From: Petrolisthes cinctipes
Taxonomy: Eukaryota > Arthropoda > Malacostraca > Decapoda > Porcellanidae
Direction of reading: 5' to 3'
DNA: 64,000 bases
NCBI GenBank assembly: GCA_033782935.1
Contig: JAWQEG010001359.1
Coordinates: 726,001-790,000, forward strand
Below, one piece after another: positions 37,240 to 49,055 of the stretch. A program made the translations under genes and the position numbers. Under the pieces are notes generated by a model. That model saw only the letters and a program-made list of their open reading frames with translations, searched no databases and was not told the DNA's origin. Numbering within the stretch: position 1 is the first letter of the stretch; each line of letters starts with the position of its first letter.

Positions 37240-37655
37240 TTTGAAATAATATAAGGTAAGTCATTTTATGAGCCTGTGAAACTTATATCTCCATACTGTA
37301 TTTCATGACTTGGCAGATGTGACGAATTGACTTTTGCTTCTGACTGTACAAGTTTGTTCACTGCACTGATTCCACTGTTATAGTGTGGAAAGGGCAACTA
37401 TGAACTTTCCTGCTATTTGTTCGGGTTTGAGAAAGTGGTTTGGTTTATTATATTTCATATTCCCATTGGTATAGATTAAGGGACCCTGTTATGTAGTCAG
37501 AAAATTGGAGAGAGATGAGTCCTTCAAATGTTGCCACCAAACACTATCTAGTTAAAGGATCTTGTTTCGTGGCATAGGCAGGAGGAATCAAGAGCCACCA
37601 GATCTCAAACACGATTACAGGGCCCCTTTATATACGAGTGCTATCTTGGTATTAA
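37240..37655. other. Unassigned sequence
   Basis: About 415 bp with no repeat or ORF I can support. Confidence 0.5.
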
Positions 37656-37860
37656 ATGTATGACAGAGAACAGCACCCTGGTGAATACAAAGGAATACAA
37701 AGGAAGTACAGGCAACAGGAGGTCCATAGTGACCTTTTACTAGGTTACCTGTTTAACTATGCTAATCTAGACTACGTGTTGAAGGAAAGGATAGCAAAGT
37801 ACAAGGCTCCTCCCAACCCACCACTCCCACCGGATATCCCAGTTGTGGTGGGTCTCTCTC
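37656..37860 (+). other. Short unassigned open segment
   Basis: An ATG opens about 65 sense-like codons (charged, with GYLFNYANLDYVLKERI, then a proline-rich stretch) before a (TATG)n microsatellite at 37862-38050 takes over the frame. No family is recognised. It may be a gene or transposon fragment; the remaining 280 codons of this frame run through microsatellite and LINE sequence and are not its continuation. Confidence 0.25.
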
Positions 37861-38334
37861 CTATGTATGTATGTATATGTGTATGTGTATATATGCATGT
37901 ATGTGTGTATATGTATGTATGTATGTGTATATATATTTATGTATGTGTATATATATTTATGTATGTGTGTAAGTATATATGTATGTATAGAGAAAGACGT
38001 GTATGTACTGTATATTTGTGTGTGTATATATGTATGTATGTATGTATGAAGGCTTTGTATGAGTCTCGCTCCAACATTGGTGGAGTGTGGACATTCTCTT
38101 GGCGCTCTGCCTGCATTGTTGTTTGTGTTGTTTTTGCGTTCTTGTTCGTGTGTTGTTGTTTTTGTTGTTTGTACATTCTTGTTTGTGTGTTGCAATTTCT
38201 GTGGTGTTGCTGGTGTTTTGTCTGTTGGGGTTGTGTATTGTTTTGTTGTGATTCTCTGTGTGTAAGTGTGTGTGTGATAGAGTGTATAGTTGTTGGTGTG
38301 CAGTTGTTTGCTTCCCATGTAGGCCCTGCCTGGC

Positions 38335-38990
38335 ATGATGGAGAGCGTGGATTCCTGTTTGGAGGCCGACTTGGTAATGATGGAGGACGACGAGGCTCCA
38401 GTTGCAGATCACTGGCCTGTGCTGCCTTCACGCAACCCTCCCCACCTCTCCTCGTCCGATTTCTCGCAGGATTCCGATGTTTGCCTCCGGCTGCCAAGAC
38501 GGCGAAGGGTGCTCCAGCTGTACACAACGTACCTTCTCTGCCTCACCCTGGTGCTTCTTCCTTGTATACCCAATCCTTGCCCTCGTCCAAACTTTCTGCT
38601 TTTGCCCCGAGAAATACCTATGTCAAGCTCTCCTTCCCTGGAAACCCATCTACGGACACAAAGCTGCATTGGTTGTCTGATGTCAACAGCGCATTCCAGT
38701 TGTAGCATGAACTGGCTGAAGTCAAGGTGGCTGCCATCATCTACCAGTTTTTCTACATCTCTAGGAAGCGTCAAAACATCATGGATAGAGTCAATTATGG
38801 TGAATTTTTGTTTCTGCTTCTCATTCTTCAAGACTCACCCGAATGGCCCACCTCCAATTGAGAGTTCCTTTGATTTCCTCCCCTGTCTTCCACTATGTGA
38901 GGTGCGGAAACTTCATAATGACCAGCCTTGGTGCTACAGGTGCTGGGGAGTTGGGCATATCTCCTAGTACTGTTCTGCCAGTACTGAAGC
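38335..38990 (+). pseudogene. I-like LINE ORF1 (gag-like) remnant
   Basis: ORF1 of the LINE that continues to 42787. One frame ends in KLHNDQPWCYRCWGVGHIS, the start of a CCHC knuckle as found in ORF1 of I/jockey-type LINEs. Another frame (ending at 38705) carries the preceding PRNTYVKLSFPGNPSTDTKL stretch, so at least one frameshift separates the two. The product would be an RNA-binding nucleocapsid-like protein; this copy cannot make it. Confidence 0.55.
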
Positions 38991-39024
38991 CAGGATTAAT
39001 GGGCTGGTTGCATTTAGGCTGTGA

Positions 39025-39729
39025 ATGACTCCAAACTCTCCACCTTGGTTGAGGCTCAGCAGGCCATCATCTACACTGTCACCACCATTACTGAAAGGAT
39101 GGATACTGTTGCATACCGCCTTGAAAAGCTTTACGAGTCAGTCCCTTCTCCTGGTCCATCTTCTTCTCCAGGTCGCTCATCTGCCCCCACTCCCCGGACT
39201 TCTACCTCCAAACACAGAGTTTGCTGGTGATTGCTGGCTGGATGTCATCTCCTGGAATGTATGTGGTATTACCAGTCATGCTAAGCTCACTCAACTAAAG
39301 GTCTACGTTTTTCGTCATCATGCCAGTGTTATTTTTCTCCAGGAAGCATTTCCAGGATGGCCAACCATTGCTGGGCAAGCTCCTCCCCTCTCGGGTTCTG
39401 TGCCAAATGTTCATCTAGTAAGGAATAGTCTCCTGACTTACATATATAGCTCCTTGCCACTTCGCCTTCTCTGTATCTCATCTGATCCTGACATGACTTT
39501 TCAGCTATTTGAGGTTCTATCTGGGGATGGAGTACTCCAATTATGTAATGTCTATTCTGCCCCAGCTAGACTTACTCTTGAGGCTCTTCCTTCTCAAACA
39601 GTGCATGGTATGGTGTATATGGGAGATTTTAATGCTCGACATTCTGACTTGGGTGATGGATCTGGCTCTACTAATCGTAATGGTGTTCATTTCCTTTTAT
39701 ACATCTACAAGCAACATCTGACATGCTGA
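39025..39729 (+). pseudogene. I-like LINE endonuclease fragment
   Basis: A 234-codon frame enters an apurinic-type endonuclease at about 39238: ISWNVCGI, FLQEAFPG (catalytic E), then MGDFNARHSDLG near 39620. It ends at a TGA at 39727-39729; the missing C-terminal part continues in other frames to about 40090 (LPAGSSASATRLHI and YSDLVSAKHDFYRL). This domain nicks target DNA to start reverse transcription. Same element as the RT fragments at 40465-41518. Confidence 0.75.
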
Positions 39730-40464
39730 GACACTGGCGGTGCCCCTCATTGCCGGGGAGGTACTCTGAATTACGTCGTCTCGTGTGGCCTCATAGCATC
39801 TCAGGTCCAGTGCTCCTCCGTGCCAGATTTATTCTCTGATCGTGTCGCTCTTCGGTTTCATTATTTTCTACCTGCTGGGTCAAGTGCTTCAGCCACTCGT
39901 TTGCATATTGTTGTGCCCCTTAAATATTGCCCGACTCCCATATTATTTATGGCCCATGTGTTCCCTGCATTTGACATATCTTCACCTGAACAGTTGTACT
40001 CAGATCTTGTTTCTGCTAAACATGACTTTTATAGGCTATCAGTCTCCTGGCCACACCTTCAACATTGCCATACTGCCCACTCCTAGACGCTGGATGCACG
40101 TATACAGGAGGCGAAGCAGGAGGCTTAACGTGATGGCCTTTTGTGACAAGCCAACCCAACCCCTGACCTGCACCATCGTTACTAAATATCTAGGGACGAT
40201 TTAGTCTCCCTACAGGAGTGTGCTCACACTGATTCTTGGTAGTGGTTCATAAACAGCATCAACCAGCAAACAAGTGTGGCTTCTATGTAGCGCCTCATCC
40301 ATCAGGTTGTTAAAAAGATACCAGATACTGCCCATCATCACACTCCCACCGTCTTTGCCCAACACCTTGTTGATGTCTGGTCAGAACAATCTACCCCAGC
40401 CAGTCTACCCATCCACATATAAAATCCACTTGCTTCCCGTGCTGCTGTCCATCAAATACGTCTA

Positions 40465-41518
40465 ATGTTTGCTCTTTTGCAAGATGATGACAATGATGAT
40501 GTAGAGCAGATAACCAAGGAGGAGTTGCGCCGTGCTCTCTCTCGGGGTAGATCTTCTCCTGGTGATGATGGTACTACTTATGCTGTGCTTTGCCTACTTC
40601 AACAAGTTCCCGGGAACCTTCTACTTCGACTGTACAATCTCTGTCTTCGTGATGGTTGTGTACCACTAGCCTGGACCAGCAGTACAATAATACCCATCCC
40701 TAAGCCCAGCACTGCGAAGTTCAGGCCTATTTCCCTTACTTCCTGTTTTTGTAAGGTTATGGAGAGAATCTTACTTAATTAATCGTCTTGTGTACCGACT
40801 GCAGGATCGCCTTTCTCCATGGCTGTTTGGTTTCCTTTCCCAGCAGAGCACACACCACTGCCTCGTCGACCTGTACTCTTGCCACTCCAGGCACAGTGAG
40901 GTGGCATTCATTGACATTCGAAGTGTCTTCGATATTGCTAATAGAGACGTCATGTTGGATCAACTGGTTGAATTTGGATGGAGGGTAATCTACTATGGTG
41001 GATTCTGGGTTACCTCAGTAACAGGACCTCCCGTGTGTGGACTAAGTCCTTTGCACATTTTTCATCTTGGTACACCTCAAGGAGGTGTTCTCTGCCTATT
41101 TTTATTTAATATTCTGATGCATCGGTTGCTCGCTTCTCTCGCTAATATTCCTGGAACTACAATTACGTGCTATGCTGATGATATCAGTCTTCATTCCACC
41201 TCACCAAGGGATCTCCAGCGGTTTCTTGACTCCTTTTCTGTGGCCTTCTCTCTCTGTGGCATTATTGTCTCTCCAGATAAGAGCAGAATATTCACCTGTC
41301 ACCTTCCTCAAGCTCGGCCAGTATTCACCATAGGAAGGACTGTCATTCTCATGTGTTCCCAGAACCGCTACCTGGGTATTCCAATCAATATTTGGCCAGT
41401 TGACCCTGCCAAGCCTCAAGACCATCCCTTTGTCCAGGACTTGTTGGGTCGTCTCCAGCGCCGACCATCTATATTCCTTTTATCCGTTCAGTTGTTGATT
41501 ACCTCTCCCCTGCTTTGA
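40465..41518 (+). pseudogene. I-like LINE reverse transcriptase, frameshifted
   Basis: Two ORFs (40465-40782 and 40790-41518) form one RT split by a frameshift near 40780. Visible motifs: SPGDDGTTYAVL, FRPISLTSCFCKVMERIL, then FIDIRSVFDIANRD (motif A, second aspartate kept), LGTPQGGVLCLFLFNI (motif B-like) and CYADDISLH (motif C, catalytic DD). A stop near 41518 ends the second ORF before the thumb region. The family matches the endonuclease upstream and the RNase H downstream. Confidence 0.8.
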
Positions 41519-42011
41519 TTTAACTTCCTAGGGCTACTCTGGAAACTTTAGAGAAATTTCAGAATATAGATATGAGAATAATTCTCGGCAGTCCCATGTC
41601 GACCAGGATAGTGAATATGCAGCGTGAGTTGCATCTTCCCCCATTAGTCGAAATAATTTTCTCAAATGTTACTTGCTTCACTGCCAAGTGCCTCCATTTC
41701 CCATATCTTTCACCCCACTACTGGCATATAGTCAGGACTTCTCTTACTTAAACCAAACTCCCCTGTCCCTCCCATACTGCCTGCTGGATGTATTCTTATA
41801 AGGTCTGTTTCCTCTATGCTTCCTAGTCTTAATATAGAAATAATGGTTGTAGACATCCCCACAGGGCCCCCTCCGTGGATGCTACCAACACCTGATGTCA
41901 GCTTCACACCTACTTCCAAGTCGGAAGTGCCTTCTCTGTAACCACTCTAACTAAACAATTTGTGAACTGTATGCCATTCTGGATGCTGTTAGTCTTGTTT
42001 GTCAACGTGGA

Positions 42012-42330
42012 GTGAATTCTGCCATTTTTTGTATCTCCAAACCTACCCTTCATTCCCTCTCTATTGTTCAGCCCACACACACTACTGTTGTTCAGCAGAT
42101 TTTGTCGTTTTTGGCCTTATTGCGTCATCGTAACTTGACTGTCAAATTTTTATGGGTGCCAGACTCAAGAAAAAAGGAGGCCTGCCATCTGCCTCCTCGT
42201 GGTGTTGGACGTCCTCTCTCCCTAACATGTTTCCTCTATAGAGTCACCTCCGCTGCTCTTCTCCCTGTACGGCGGTGCAGTCTGTCTGCCAGCACAAATA
42301 TTCCTACCGTCGTCGGGAACTCATGATTCG
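42012..42330 (+). pseudogene. I-like LINE RNase H and C-terminal remnant
   Basis: The frame contains ISKPTLHSL and RHRNLTVKFLWVPDS, typical of the RNase H domain carried by I-type LINEs (normally ending CDS... and WVPSH). Position after the RT fits. Further on, 42330-42560 encodes a cysteine/histidine cluster (YCLACPTVRHLLPQG) in several frames, like the C-terminal tail of these LINEs. Confidence 0.6.
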
Positions 42331-42788
42331 AAGGCACAATGTAGTCTCTGCTCGTTTGAGGCTTTGCTACCGGCCACCGTGGCAGGTTGCTGGGATGCAG
42401 GGTGAGCCTTCACTGAGTATCGCTTGTGTTGAGCGCTTCGTGCTAACACTATAGAGCACTATTGCCTGGCCTGCCCCACTGTCCGACACTTGCTGCCCCA
42501 GGGCCTGCCACTTGATGTGGTTTGTCGACACCTGCTGAACCACCAAGTTCTGGAGGAACTTCTGGTATGCCGCCCTCGTTTTGGTGGATTAACGTTTTCA
42601 TATGTAAATATTCGTCTGAATTTTCGTGTTTCTTTCTGTTATGCTTTCGTGATGTGTGTGTGTGTGTGTGTATGTGTGAGTGTGTATGTGTGAGTGTAGT
42701 CATTGGATGTTCATGTGTCCCGCTTACCCTTATGTTTTGTTGTCTCTCTTTTAATTGACACCATGGTTCAAAAAAAAAAAAAAAAAAT

Positions 42789-43312
42789 ATGCAGATGTTC
42801 TTAAGTCTTACAATATATTGGTCAGGATTCTCACCCACTTCCGGCTTGGAATCTCTAAATTTGACCCTATAACCGTCCTCAGTCAAGTTAACTCTCTTCA
42901 ACACTGTATTTTTAACCTGATCGTAGTCCAAGGCTGACGTATCTGAAAGCCTTGAGTACACGCTGAGAGCTGTACCCGTCAACAAAGTACTTAGTGCAGT
43001 TGCCCAAGTCTCTTTTGGCCACTCTTTTTGACTAGCGAATCGCTCAAATCTCAACAGGTAACTGTCTAATTCATCCTTACCTTCTACAAACACCGGAAGT
43101 TTGGGAGCCTTGGCTCGAACCACCTCTTGCGTTCCTCTCTCCGGTTGTGCTGATACTTCTAGCTTCTTTAACTCGAGCTCATGTTTTCTCTGTGCTTCTC
43201 GATCTGCGACTTCCTTCACATCTCGTTCTGCTGCTTTTTCGGCTTCTCTTTCCATTCTCTCCTCTGCTTGAATTTCAGACAAAAGTTTTCTTACCTCTTG
43301 GCCAATATCCAA
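42789..43312 (-). pseudogene. Gypsy-type gag, truncated
   Basis: About 172 gag residues starting at 43312: a charged coiled coil (about 10-60), then a gag core with PKLPVF, DSYLLRFERFA, WATALSTLLTGTA and YRVKFRDSKPE. The frame is cut by the poly-A of the I-like LINE, so everything after the gag core is missing. The first methionine lies 100 bp inside the adjacent LTR and primer site, as expected. It is related in style but not close in sequence to the gag of the intact element at 10911-15404. Confidence 0.8.
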
Positions 43313-43393
43313 TTTTAACCAATGCTTCCATTCTATTCATTTTTATGGCACTTAACACACTGCAAGGTCTGCTTTATTCATCCAATACACCCG

Positions 43394-43411
43394 ATCCCAG
43401 TCAGGCCCCCA
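43394..43411 (-). promoter_or_regulatory. Primer binding site of the truncated gypsy element
   Basis: The minus strand reads TGGGGGCCTGACTGGGAT, one base inside the LTR edge. It shares its first ten bases with the primer site of the intact element at 16058-16077, again tRNA-Pro-like. Confidence 0.65.
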
Positions 43412-43412
43412 T

Positions 43413-44263
43413 TGTCACAGATTCATTAGGATCGGGATGGATGAAGCATACCAAACACAGTTTTATATAATAATTATCTTAATAGGCACAAACCACCATT
43501 AACTAACACCACAATTTCCGTTAAAATCCAACACCACCACTCATCCCCACTGAACACAAGTAATAAATAACAGTTGAATATTAAACCCCAACAAACACTC
43601 TAACCCCACTCATGACAAGTATAGGACCACCACACCACACAGTGGGACAGTCTGGTAGCCCTCCTTCCTACAATAGGTAAGTAGGCAAAAGGCAGGTCGC
43701 TCCTTCCACACACAGGTACCGTAGATAGGCGATAGATGGGCAGCTCATTCCACCACACTGATAACGTAGCTGGGTGATAGGCAGGCAGCTCCTTCCCCAC
43801 AAACAGCAGGTGGGCGATAGGCAGGCAGCTCATTCCCCACACTGATAGGTGGGTGATAGGCAGACAGTTCCTTCCCCACACTGATAGGTGGGTGATAGGC
43901 AGACAGTTCCTTCCCCACAACCAGCAGGTGGGCGACAGGCAGGCATCTCCTTTCCCACACTGATAGGTGGGTGATAGGCAGACAGCTCCTTCCCCACAAC
44001 CAGCAGGTGGCGACAGGCAGGCATCTCCTTCCCCACACTGATAGGTGGGTGATAGGCAGACAGTTCCTTCCCCACACTGATAGGTAGGCGATAGGCAGAC
44101 AGTTCCTTTTCCATACAGACAGAGATTCCTGTGCATCCCAGTCCGGACACCTTGGCTGGCTGGTGCGTTCTGCCAGTCACAGTTCAGGACTAGTCGACTA
44201 AGTGTCAATCAGCTCCAAAAACAAGATAACCACCTATCTGCCCAGTTCATGAAATTTGTTACA
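43413..44263 (-). repeat. LTR of the truncated gypsy element
   Basis: 851 bp with inverted ends (TGTCACA on the plus strand at 43413, ...TTGTTACA at 44263), that is TG...CA on the minus strand. It borders a primer site on one side and I-like LINE sequence on the other. Only one LTR is in the window. It contains about ten units of a 39-bp minisatellite at 43680-44110 (unit with CACTGATAGGTGGGTGATAG), which yields long spurious cysteine-rich ORFs. Confidence 0.75.
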
Positions 44264-45224
44264 CTTGAGAAGATTTGTGTGTCAGTCTCTTCTCTTGGTT
44301 TGTCTCCTACTCCAGGTCGTTCATCTGCCTCTACTCTCCGGAGACTTCTTCCTCCAAGCATAGGGTTCGCTCTTAATGTCATCTCCTGGAGCGTCTCTGG
44401 TATCACCAGTTATGTTAAACTCAGTCAACTCATGGTCAATATTTTTCCACATCATCCGAGTATTTTCTTTCTCCAGGAAGTATTTCCAGGATGGCCTTTC
44501 ACCTCTGGACAAACTCTTAACTTGCATACATAGCTTCTAGCCACATCACCTTCTGTACCTCCACCGATCCTGACATGACCTTTAAGCTTCAGGAAGGTAC
44601 TCTGGATCTCATCCTCACATCTGGACTGATAACATCTCAGAATCAGTGCTCCACGGTGTCAGTTTTATTCTCTATTCATGTCACACTTTGGCTTCATTAT
44701 ATTCTACCTGCTGGGTCTACTGCTGCTGCCACTCGTTTACATATTGCTGTGCCTGTAAATCATTATATTATACCTGCTGGGTCTACTGCTGCTGCCACTC
44801 GTTTACATATTGCTGTGCCTTTAAATCATTATATTCTACCTGCTGGATCTACTGCTCCTGCCACTCGTTTACATATTGATGTGCCTGTAAATCATTATAT
44901 TGTACCTGCTGGGTCTGCTGCTCCTGCCACTCGTTTACATATTGCTGTGCCTGTAAATCATTATATTCTACCTGCTGGGTCTGCTGCTCCTGCCACTCGT
45001 TTACATATTGCTGTGCCTGTAAATCGTTATATTCTACCTGCTGGGTCTACTGCTGCTGCCACTCGTTTACATATTGCTGTGCCTGTAAATCATTATATTC
45101 TACCTGCTGGATCTACTGCTCCTGCCACTCGTTTACATATTGATGTGCCTGTAAATCATTATATTGTACCTGCTGGGTCTACTGCTCCTGTCACTCGTTT
45201 ACACATTGCTGCGCCTGGAAATCA
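44264..45224 (+). pseudogene. Second I-like LINE copy, endonuclease part, with 66-bp coding repeat
   Basis: Homologous to 39130-39900. ISWSVSGITSYVKLSQL and FFLQEVFPGWPF match the endonuclease start of the neighbouring LINE, and the later LPAGS..ATRLHI stretch matches too. The 5' side is cut by the gypsy LTR at 44263. In this copy the 22-residue stretch containing LPAGSTAAATRLHIAVP has expanded to eight in-frame tandem copies (44695-45222). The 224-codon ORF 44575-45249 results from that expansion. Confidence 0.75.
44695..45222 (+). repeat. 66-bp tandem repeat, eight units, in frame
   Basis: Units start at 44695, 44761, 44827 and so on with an exact 66-bp period, so the frame stays open. Units 2-4 resemble units 6-8 (the rare LHID variant is in units 3 and 7), which points to a secondary block duplication. 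The neighbouring LINE has one copy of the same segment at about 39855-39920. Confidence 0.95.
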
Positions 45225-45749
45225 AGAGTGGGCAACCTTTGTACAGTAGAACAAAGGTCAGATGAGTCTTTCTGGAGCATGTCGAAGGCAGCAGTGACAA
45301 ACGAGAACCACAAAGTGGTTTTGTACACAAAATTTGTTGAAAAAAAAAACATACAATTTAGTGAGATGGTTTGGTGACATTGTTCATTGAAGAGTGTTGT
45401 TGGTAAACATACAAATTAGTGTGATGGTTGGTTCTACTTGCCATAAACAATTGTTTTAGTTCAATGGATGAGAAACACAACAGAAGAATATTATTGAGGT
45501 GACAGTCCGAGAGCTGATAGTGAAGGTGAGACTTGGTGACCAGAGTACCAAGTAGCCTTGACTTGGAGAGAGTGCAGGGTTGACAAACAGTAATTGTCTC
45601 GGGCCGGACGATAGGCCTTCTTGGGTTGAATCTGGCCTGCGGGCCAAGGTTGGCCACCCCTTGCAGGCCGGATTCCATTATTAATTCGGAGTATGTTCAC
45701 GGGCCACACAATATGCCTCTGTGGGCCGAATGTTACCCGCTCCTACTCT
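45225..45749. mobile_element. hAT-like non-autonomous DNA transposon
   Basis: The insert interrupts the LINE: coding sequence resumes at about 45750. Ends are AGAGTGGGCAACC on the left and, inverted, AGAGTAGGAGCGGGTAAC on the right. Flanking 8-mers AAATCAAG and AAATATAG look like a decayed 8-bp target duplication. Internal GCGGGCCAAGGTTGGCCACC is typical of hAT ends. No transposase ORF. Confidence 0.45.
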
Positions 45750-45925
45750 AAATATAGCCTGATGGACATCTTATTTATAACTCATATGTTACTTACTATT
45801 TACCTTTCTTTGCCGGACAAGTTATACTCTGATCTTTTCTTTGCCAGTCATGTCGTTTACAAGTTATTTGTCTCCCAGATACACCTCCAACTTCCTTGTA
45901 CTGCCCATTCATAGATGCTTTACAC
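45750..45925 (+). pseudogene. Second I-like LINE copy, continuation
   Basis: Encodes LYSDLFFASHVVYKLFVSQ followed by a short CTAHS tail, matching the LYSDLVSAKHDFYRLSVS...CTAHS segment of the LINE copy at 39990-40086. It ends before the (GA)n at 45976. Confidence 0.65.
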
Positions 45926-45975
45926 AAGAGAGTTTTATACAGAGTAGTTGATAGTAGCGTTCTTGTCTTGTCTCA

Positions 45976-45976
45976 T

Positions 45977-46048
<72 letters not shown>

Positions 46049-46057
46049 AGAGAGAGA
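45976..46057. repeat. (GA)n microsatellite
   Basis: About 80 bp of GA repeats with one interruption. Confidence 0.95.
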
Positions 46058-46324
46058 TAATTTAGATGTGGGACAGACAGGATGAAGATAAACAAATCAA
46101 GACAGGAAAAAATGTGCTCACTGCACGATAAAACACACACACATTAAACTGGAACAATGACACGTGACAAGGAATGAACACAGAAATAGAAAAACGAAAG
46201 AAAATGGTTATTGACTGGCAGGTGTGCCGTACAGAAGAGTGTATGGAATTATAATAGTGTACCAAATTATAGGACATGAAATATTATAGAGCGTTTTTAG
46301 CCTTTAGGATGGTGGAATGTCAAG

Positions 46325-46478
46325 TTAATTTGTGGGGAAACAAACACACACATCTCTGCTTGGGTTCTTTTTGGTTAATATGTGTGGAAACAAACACACA
46401 CATCTCTGCTTGGGTTCTTTACTTGGTTAATTCGTGGGGAAACAAACACACACATCTCTGCTTGGGTTCTTTACTTGG
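46325..46478. repeat. 52-bp tandem repeat, three units
   Basis: Units begin at 46325, 46375 and 46427 and share GGAAACAAACACACACATCT and CTGCTTGGGTTCTTT. The short ORFs here are products of the repeat. Confidence 0.9.
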
Positions 46479-46479
46479 T

Positions 46480-47535
46480 CACCGCTTCCTCTCTGTACAG
46501 ATTTCTACAATATGCCACTAAGAGGCATAACACACAAATAAGGATACTATATATAAATGTGGCATTTCAGAACAAAAAAATTAATAATACATCACTTCCA
46601 CAAACAAAAATAATAACAAATTATTATAGCAATTTGCCTTTTACATATTAACACTAATGGTGACGTTGCACAAATACAGTAACGTTATCAGTTGCACATT
46701 TAACGTACATAAATCAGTGAGTTTCGTAATTACAAAGTCTTCCTTAAGTTATCATCCTATTTACACAAAGTTTAAAACAACACTTTATTATTGTGTGGGT
46801 CATGGAATGTCCAGAATTCTTTCAGAAGGTTGCCTGACAGATAATATTAAGAACCACTGACTGACAGTGATGCTTTGGCTAAACATTTATACTAAACTTA
46901 TATCAATACCTCACTTAGGGTTGTCATAGACTTCAATCATTCACGGAACATTATTTAAAATATATACTAAGTTGCTAGTTTCTCCCTCACGCTTGAGACA
47001 AAAGGTGGATGTGGCAAACATTATTATAGAGGAGAATGGTAGTAGGAATGTCATGGGTTAGGGAAGGGATTAAATTATTACTGGGTAGGATACAGGTGTG
47101 TAATAAGGCAAGAAGTATTATGTCTATTTATGATAGTTGTAAGGAGGAGGGGAGAGTTAGGTGAGCAAGAAAAGTCATCAAGAGGGGTGATACTATTGAA
47201 TACTAATAATCACAAAGGATATAATAATTAATAAAAACATTAATATGAGTAAGGTTGTGAGCGTTATAACTTTAAGGTATACGCCTATTTCTATTTTAAT
47301 GTCAGTACAGCGAAAACTTAAAAATTAGAATATGTCAGAGTGAGTAAGGCATAATGAAGACGCGTCAATGAAATGAAACTGATATGAGAGATTGGGCATT
47401 GGAAAGACAGGAAAGAAACACAATCCAGTGTGGTAATAGGAAGGAACAAAAGAGGGAATGATTGATAGAGACAATGGAAAGAATATTATTTGTCACACTG
47501 TATTACCCGTGTAAAAAATATGGTAACGAATAATG
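46480..47535. other. AT-rich sequence without recognisable features
   Basis: No ORF longer than about 70 codons, no known repeat and no transposon motif that I can see. Confidence 0.5.
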
Positions 47536-47537
47536 TT

Positions 47538-47698
47538 AAATTACAACAGGGACGAAATATTCATGTTACTAAAATACATGTCGAAGTTTAAATTAATACT
47601 TCATAGCAACAGAGGTAAAATTACAACAGAGACGAAATATTCATGTTAGTAAAATACATATTGAAGTTTAAATAAATACTTCATAGCAATGGAGGTAT
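47538..47698. repeat. 80-bp direct duplication
   Basis: Two units starting at 47538 and 47618 share AATTACAACAG, GACGAAATATTCATGTTA and ACTTCATAGCAA, with several differences. Confidence 0.85.
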
Positions 47699-48233
47699 AA
47701 ATGGAAGGTTACTTAACAGTGAATGGGGAGAGGAGAGGCCAGGAGGGGAAGTACTGTATTAATAGAACAAAAAAACATGTAATGACGTAACACACACTGC
47801 CATTATCTATGCTGATGACGTGTGTATCTGGCAACGTTATTGTATTCATGCAACGTTACCTTTATGACTGTAAATGCTTTGGTATACTGTATTTATTAAA
47901 CAACTTTCTGGCAACATTATTTATATTTCTGTGTGTTGGTGTCCGTAAACAAAAATCTTCCTGCACCAATATCATATATTTCTCAATAATATTATGATTC
48001 CACCTTCCGAACATAATATATAGTATAATTATAACTTTGAGGAATTTGTTGTTAAATTATTTTAGTTCACATATGGTCATCTGTAATATTAGACATTTAA
48101 ACCATATATAGCTGTCAATTCTATCACATAGAGTGTTCCCTGATTAACAGGAACGTATCATGGACTAAGAAAGACAAACTTCTGGTAATGACTGTACAGC
48201 TGTGTTCATGATTCCCTGAGACACCATCTTATG

Positions 48234-48507
48234 GAGGGAACTTGACCTTCTCTATCCTTACTGAACAGCAGGTAGTTGAATCAAACTGTCTGACCAACAC
48301 ACACAGTGAAGCTAACAATAATATTATATTGAGGGAACTTGACCTTCTCTATCCTTACTGGACAGCAGGTAGTTGAATCAAACTGTCTGACCAACACACA
48401 CAGTGAAGCTAACAATAATATTATATTGAGGGAACTTGACCTTCTCTATCCTTACTGGACAGCAGGTAGTTGAATCAAACTGTCTGACCAACACACACAG
48501 TGAAGCT
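48234..48507. repeat. 97-bp tandem repeat, about 2.8 units
   Basis: GAGGGAACTTGACCTTCTCT recurs at 48234, 48331 and 48428. The units are almost identical, so the duplication is recent. No coding sense. Confidence 0.95.
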
Positions 48508-48673
48508 GTACTTTCTATCTATTTACCATTGATGAAATGCATTAGTTGTTGCCTGTGCAAAATGATAAAAGTGGAATGGTGGTGACATTCTTTTCTCCCT
48601 CCCTGCCTCCCTCCCTCGCTCTCATTCTCACTCTCTGTCTCTTGCTCTCTCCCTCTCTCCATATTTGATTAAG

Positions 48674-48676
<3 letters not shown>

Positions 48677-48738
<62 letters not shown>
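48677..48738. repeat. (CT)n microsatellite
   Basis: Roughly 60 bp of CT repeats inside a longer pyrimidine-rich tract that begins near 48593. Confidence 0.95.
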
Positions 48739-48741
<3 letters not shown>

Positions 48742-49001
48742 AACACTCAGGAAATCCGCATCGTTTAGGCAAAAATGGAGTGAGTTTATTTCCTCTCTCT
48801 CCAAGGTTGACGTCACCAACGAGAACTTTTGGGTGTAAGGTTATCCTCCATACACACGGGTCTGGGACTACAAACAATATTATAGTAAGAACAAAGGTTT
48901 TTTATCCCCTTGTTTAGCCAGTATATAAATATTATCAGGTGTCTCAGACCAGTTATTACACAGAAGAAAACAAGTTATTAATTGTAATAATAACACGTAC
49001 A

Positions 49002-49054
<53 letters not shown>
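49002..49054. repeat. (TG)n microsatellite
   Basis: About 52 bp of TG repeats. Flanking sequence 48740-49815 shows nothing else I can support. Confidence 0.95.

Positions 49055-49055
<1 letters not shown>

Larger units (their letters stand above)
38335..42787 (+). mobile_element. I-like LINE, near full length, inactivated
   Basis: ORF1 remnant, endonuclease, RT, RNase H, a (TG)n patch at 42654-42700 and a poly-A tail at 42771-42787, all on the plus strand. The poly-A tail abuts the gag stump of an LTR element, so this LINE appears to have inserted into that gag. No matching target duplication is visible at the 5' end, which I place only approximately. Confidence 0.75.

Noticed and set aside
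43600..44208. Cysteine-rich 202-codon ORF
   Set aside because: It arises from the 39-bp minisatellite inside an LTR.
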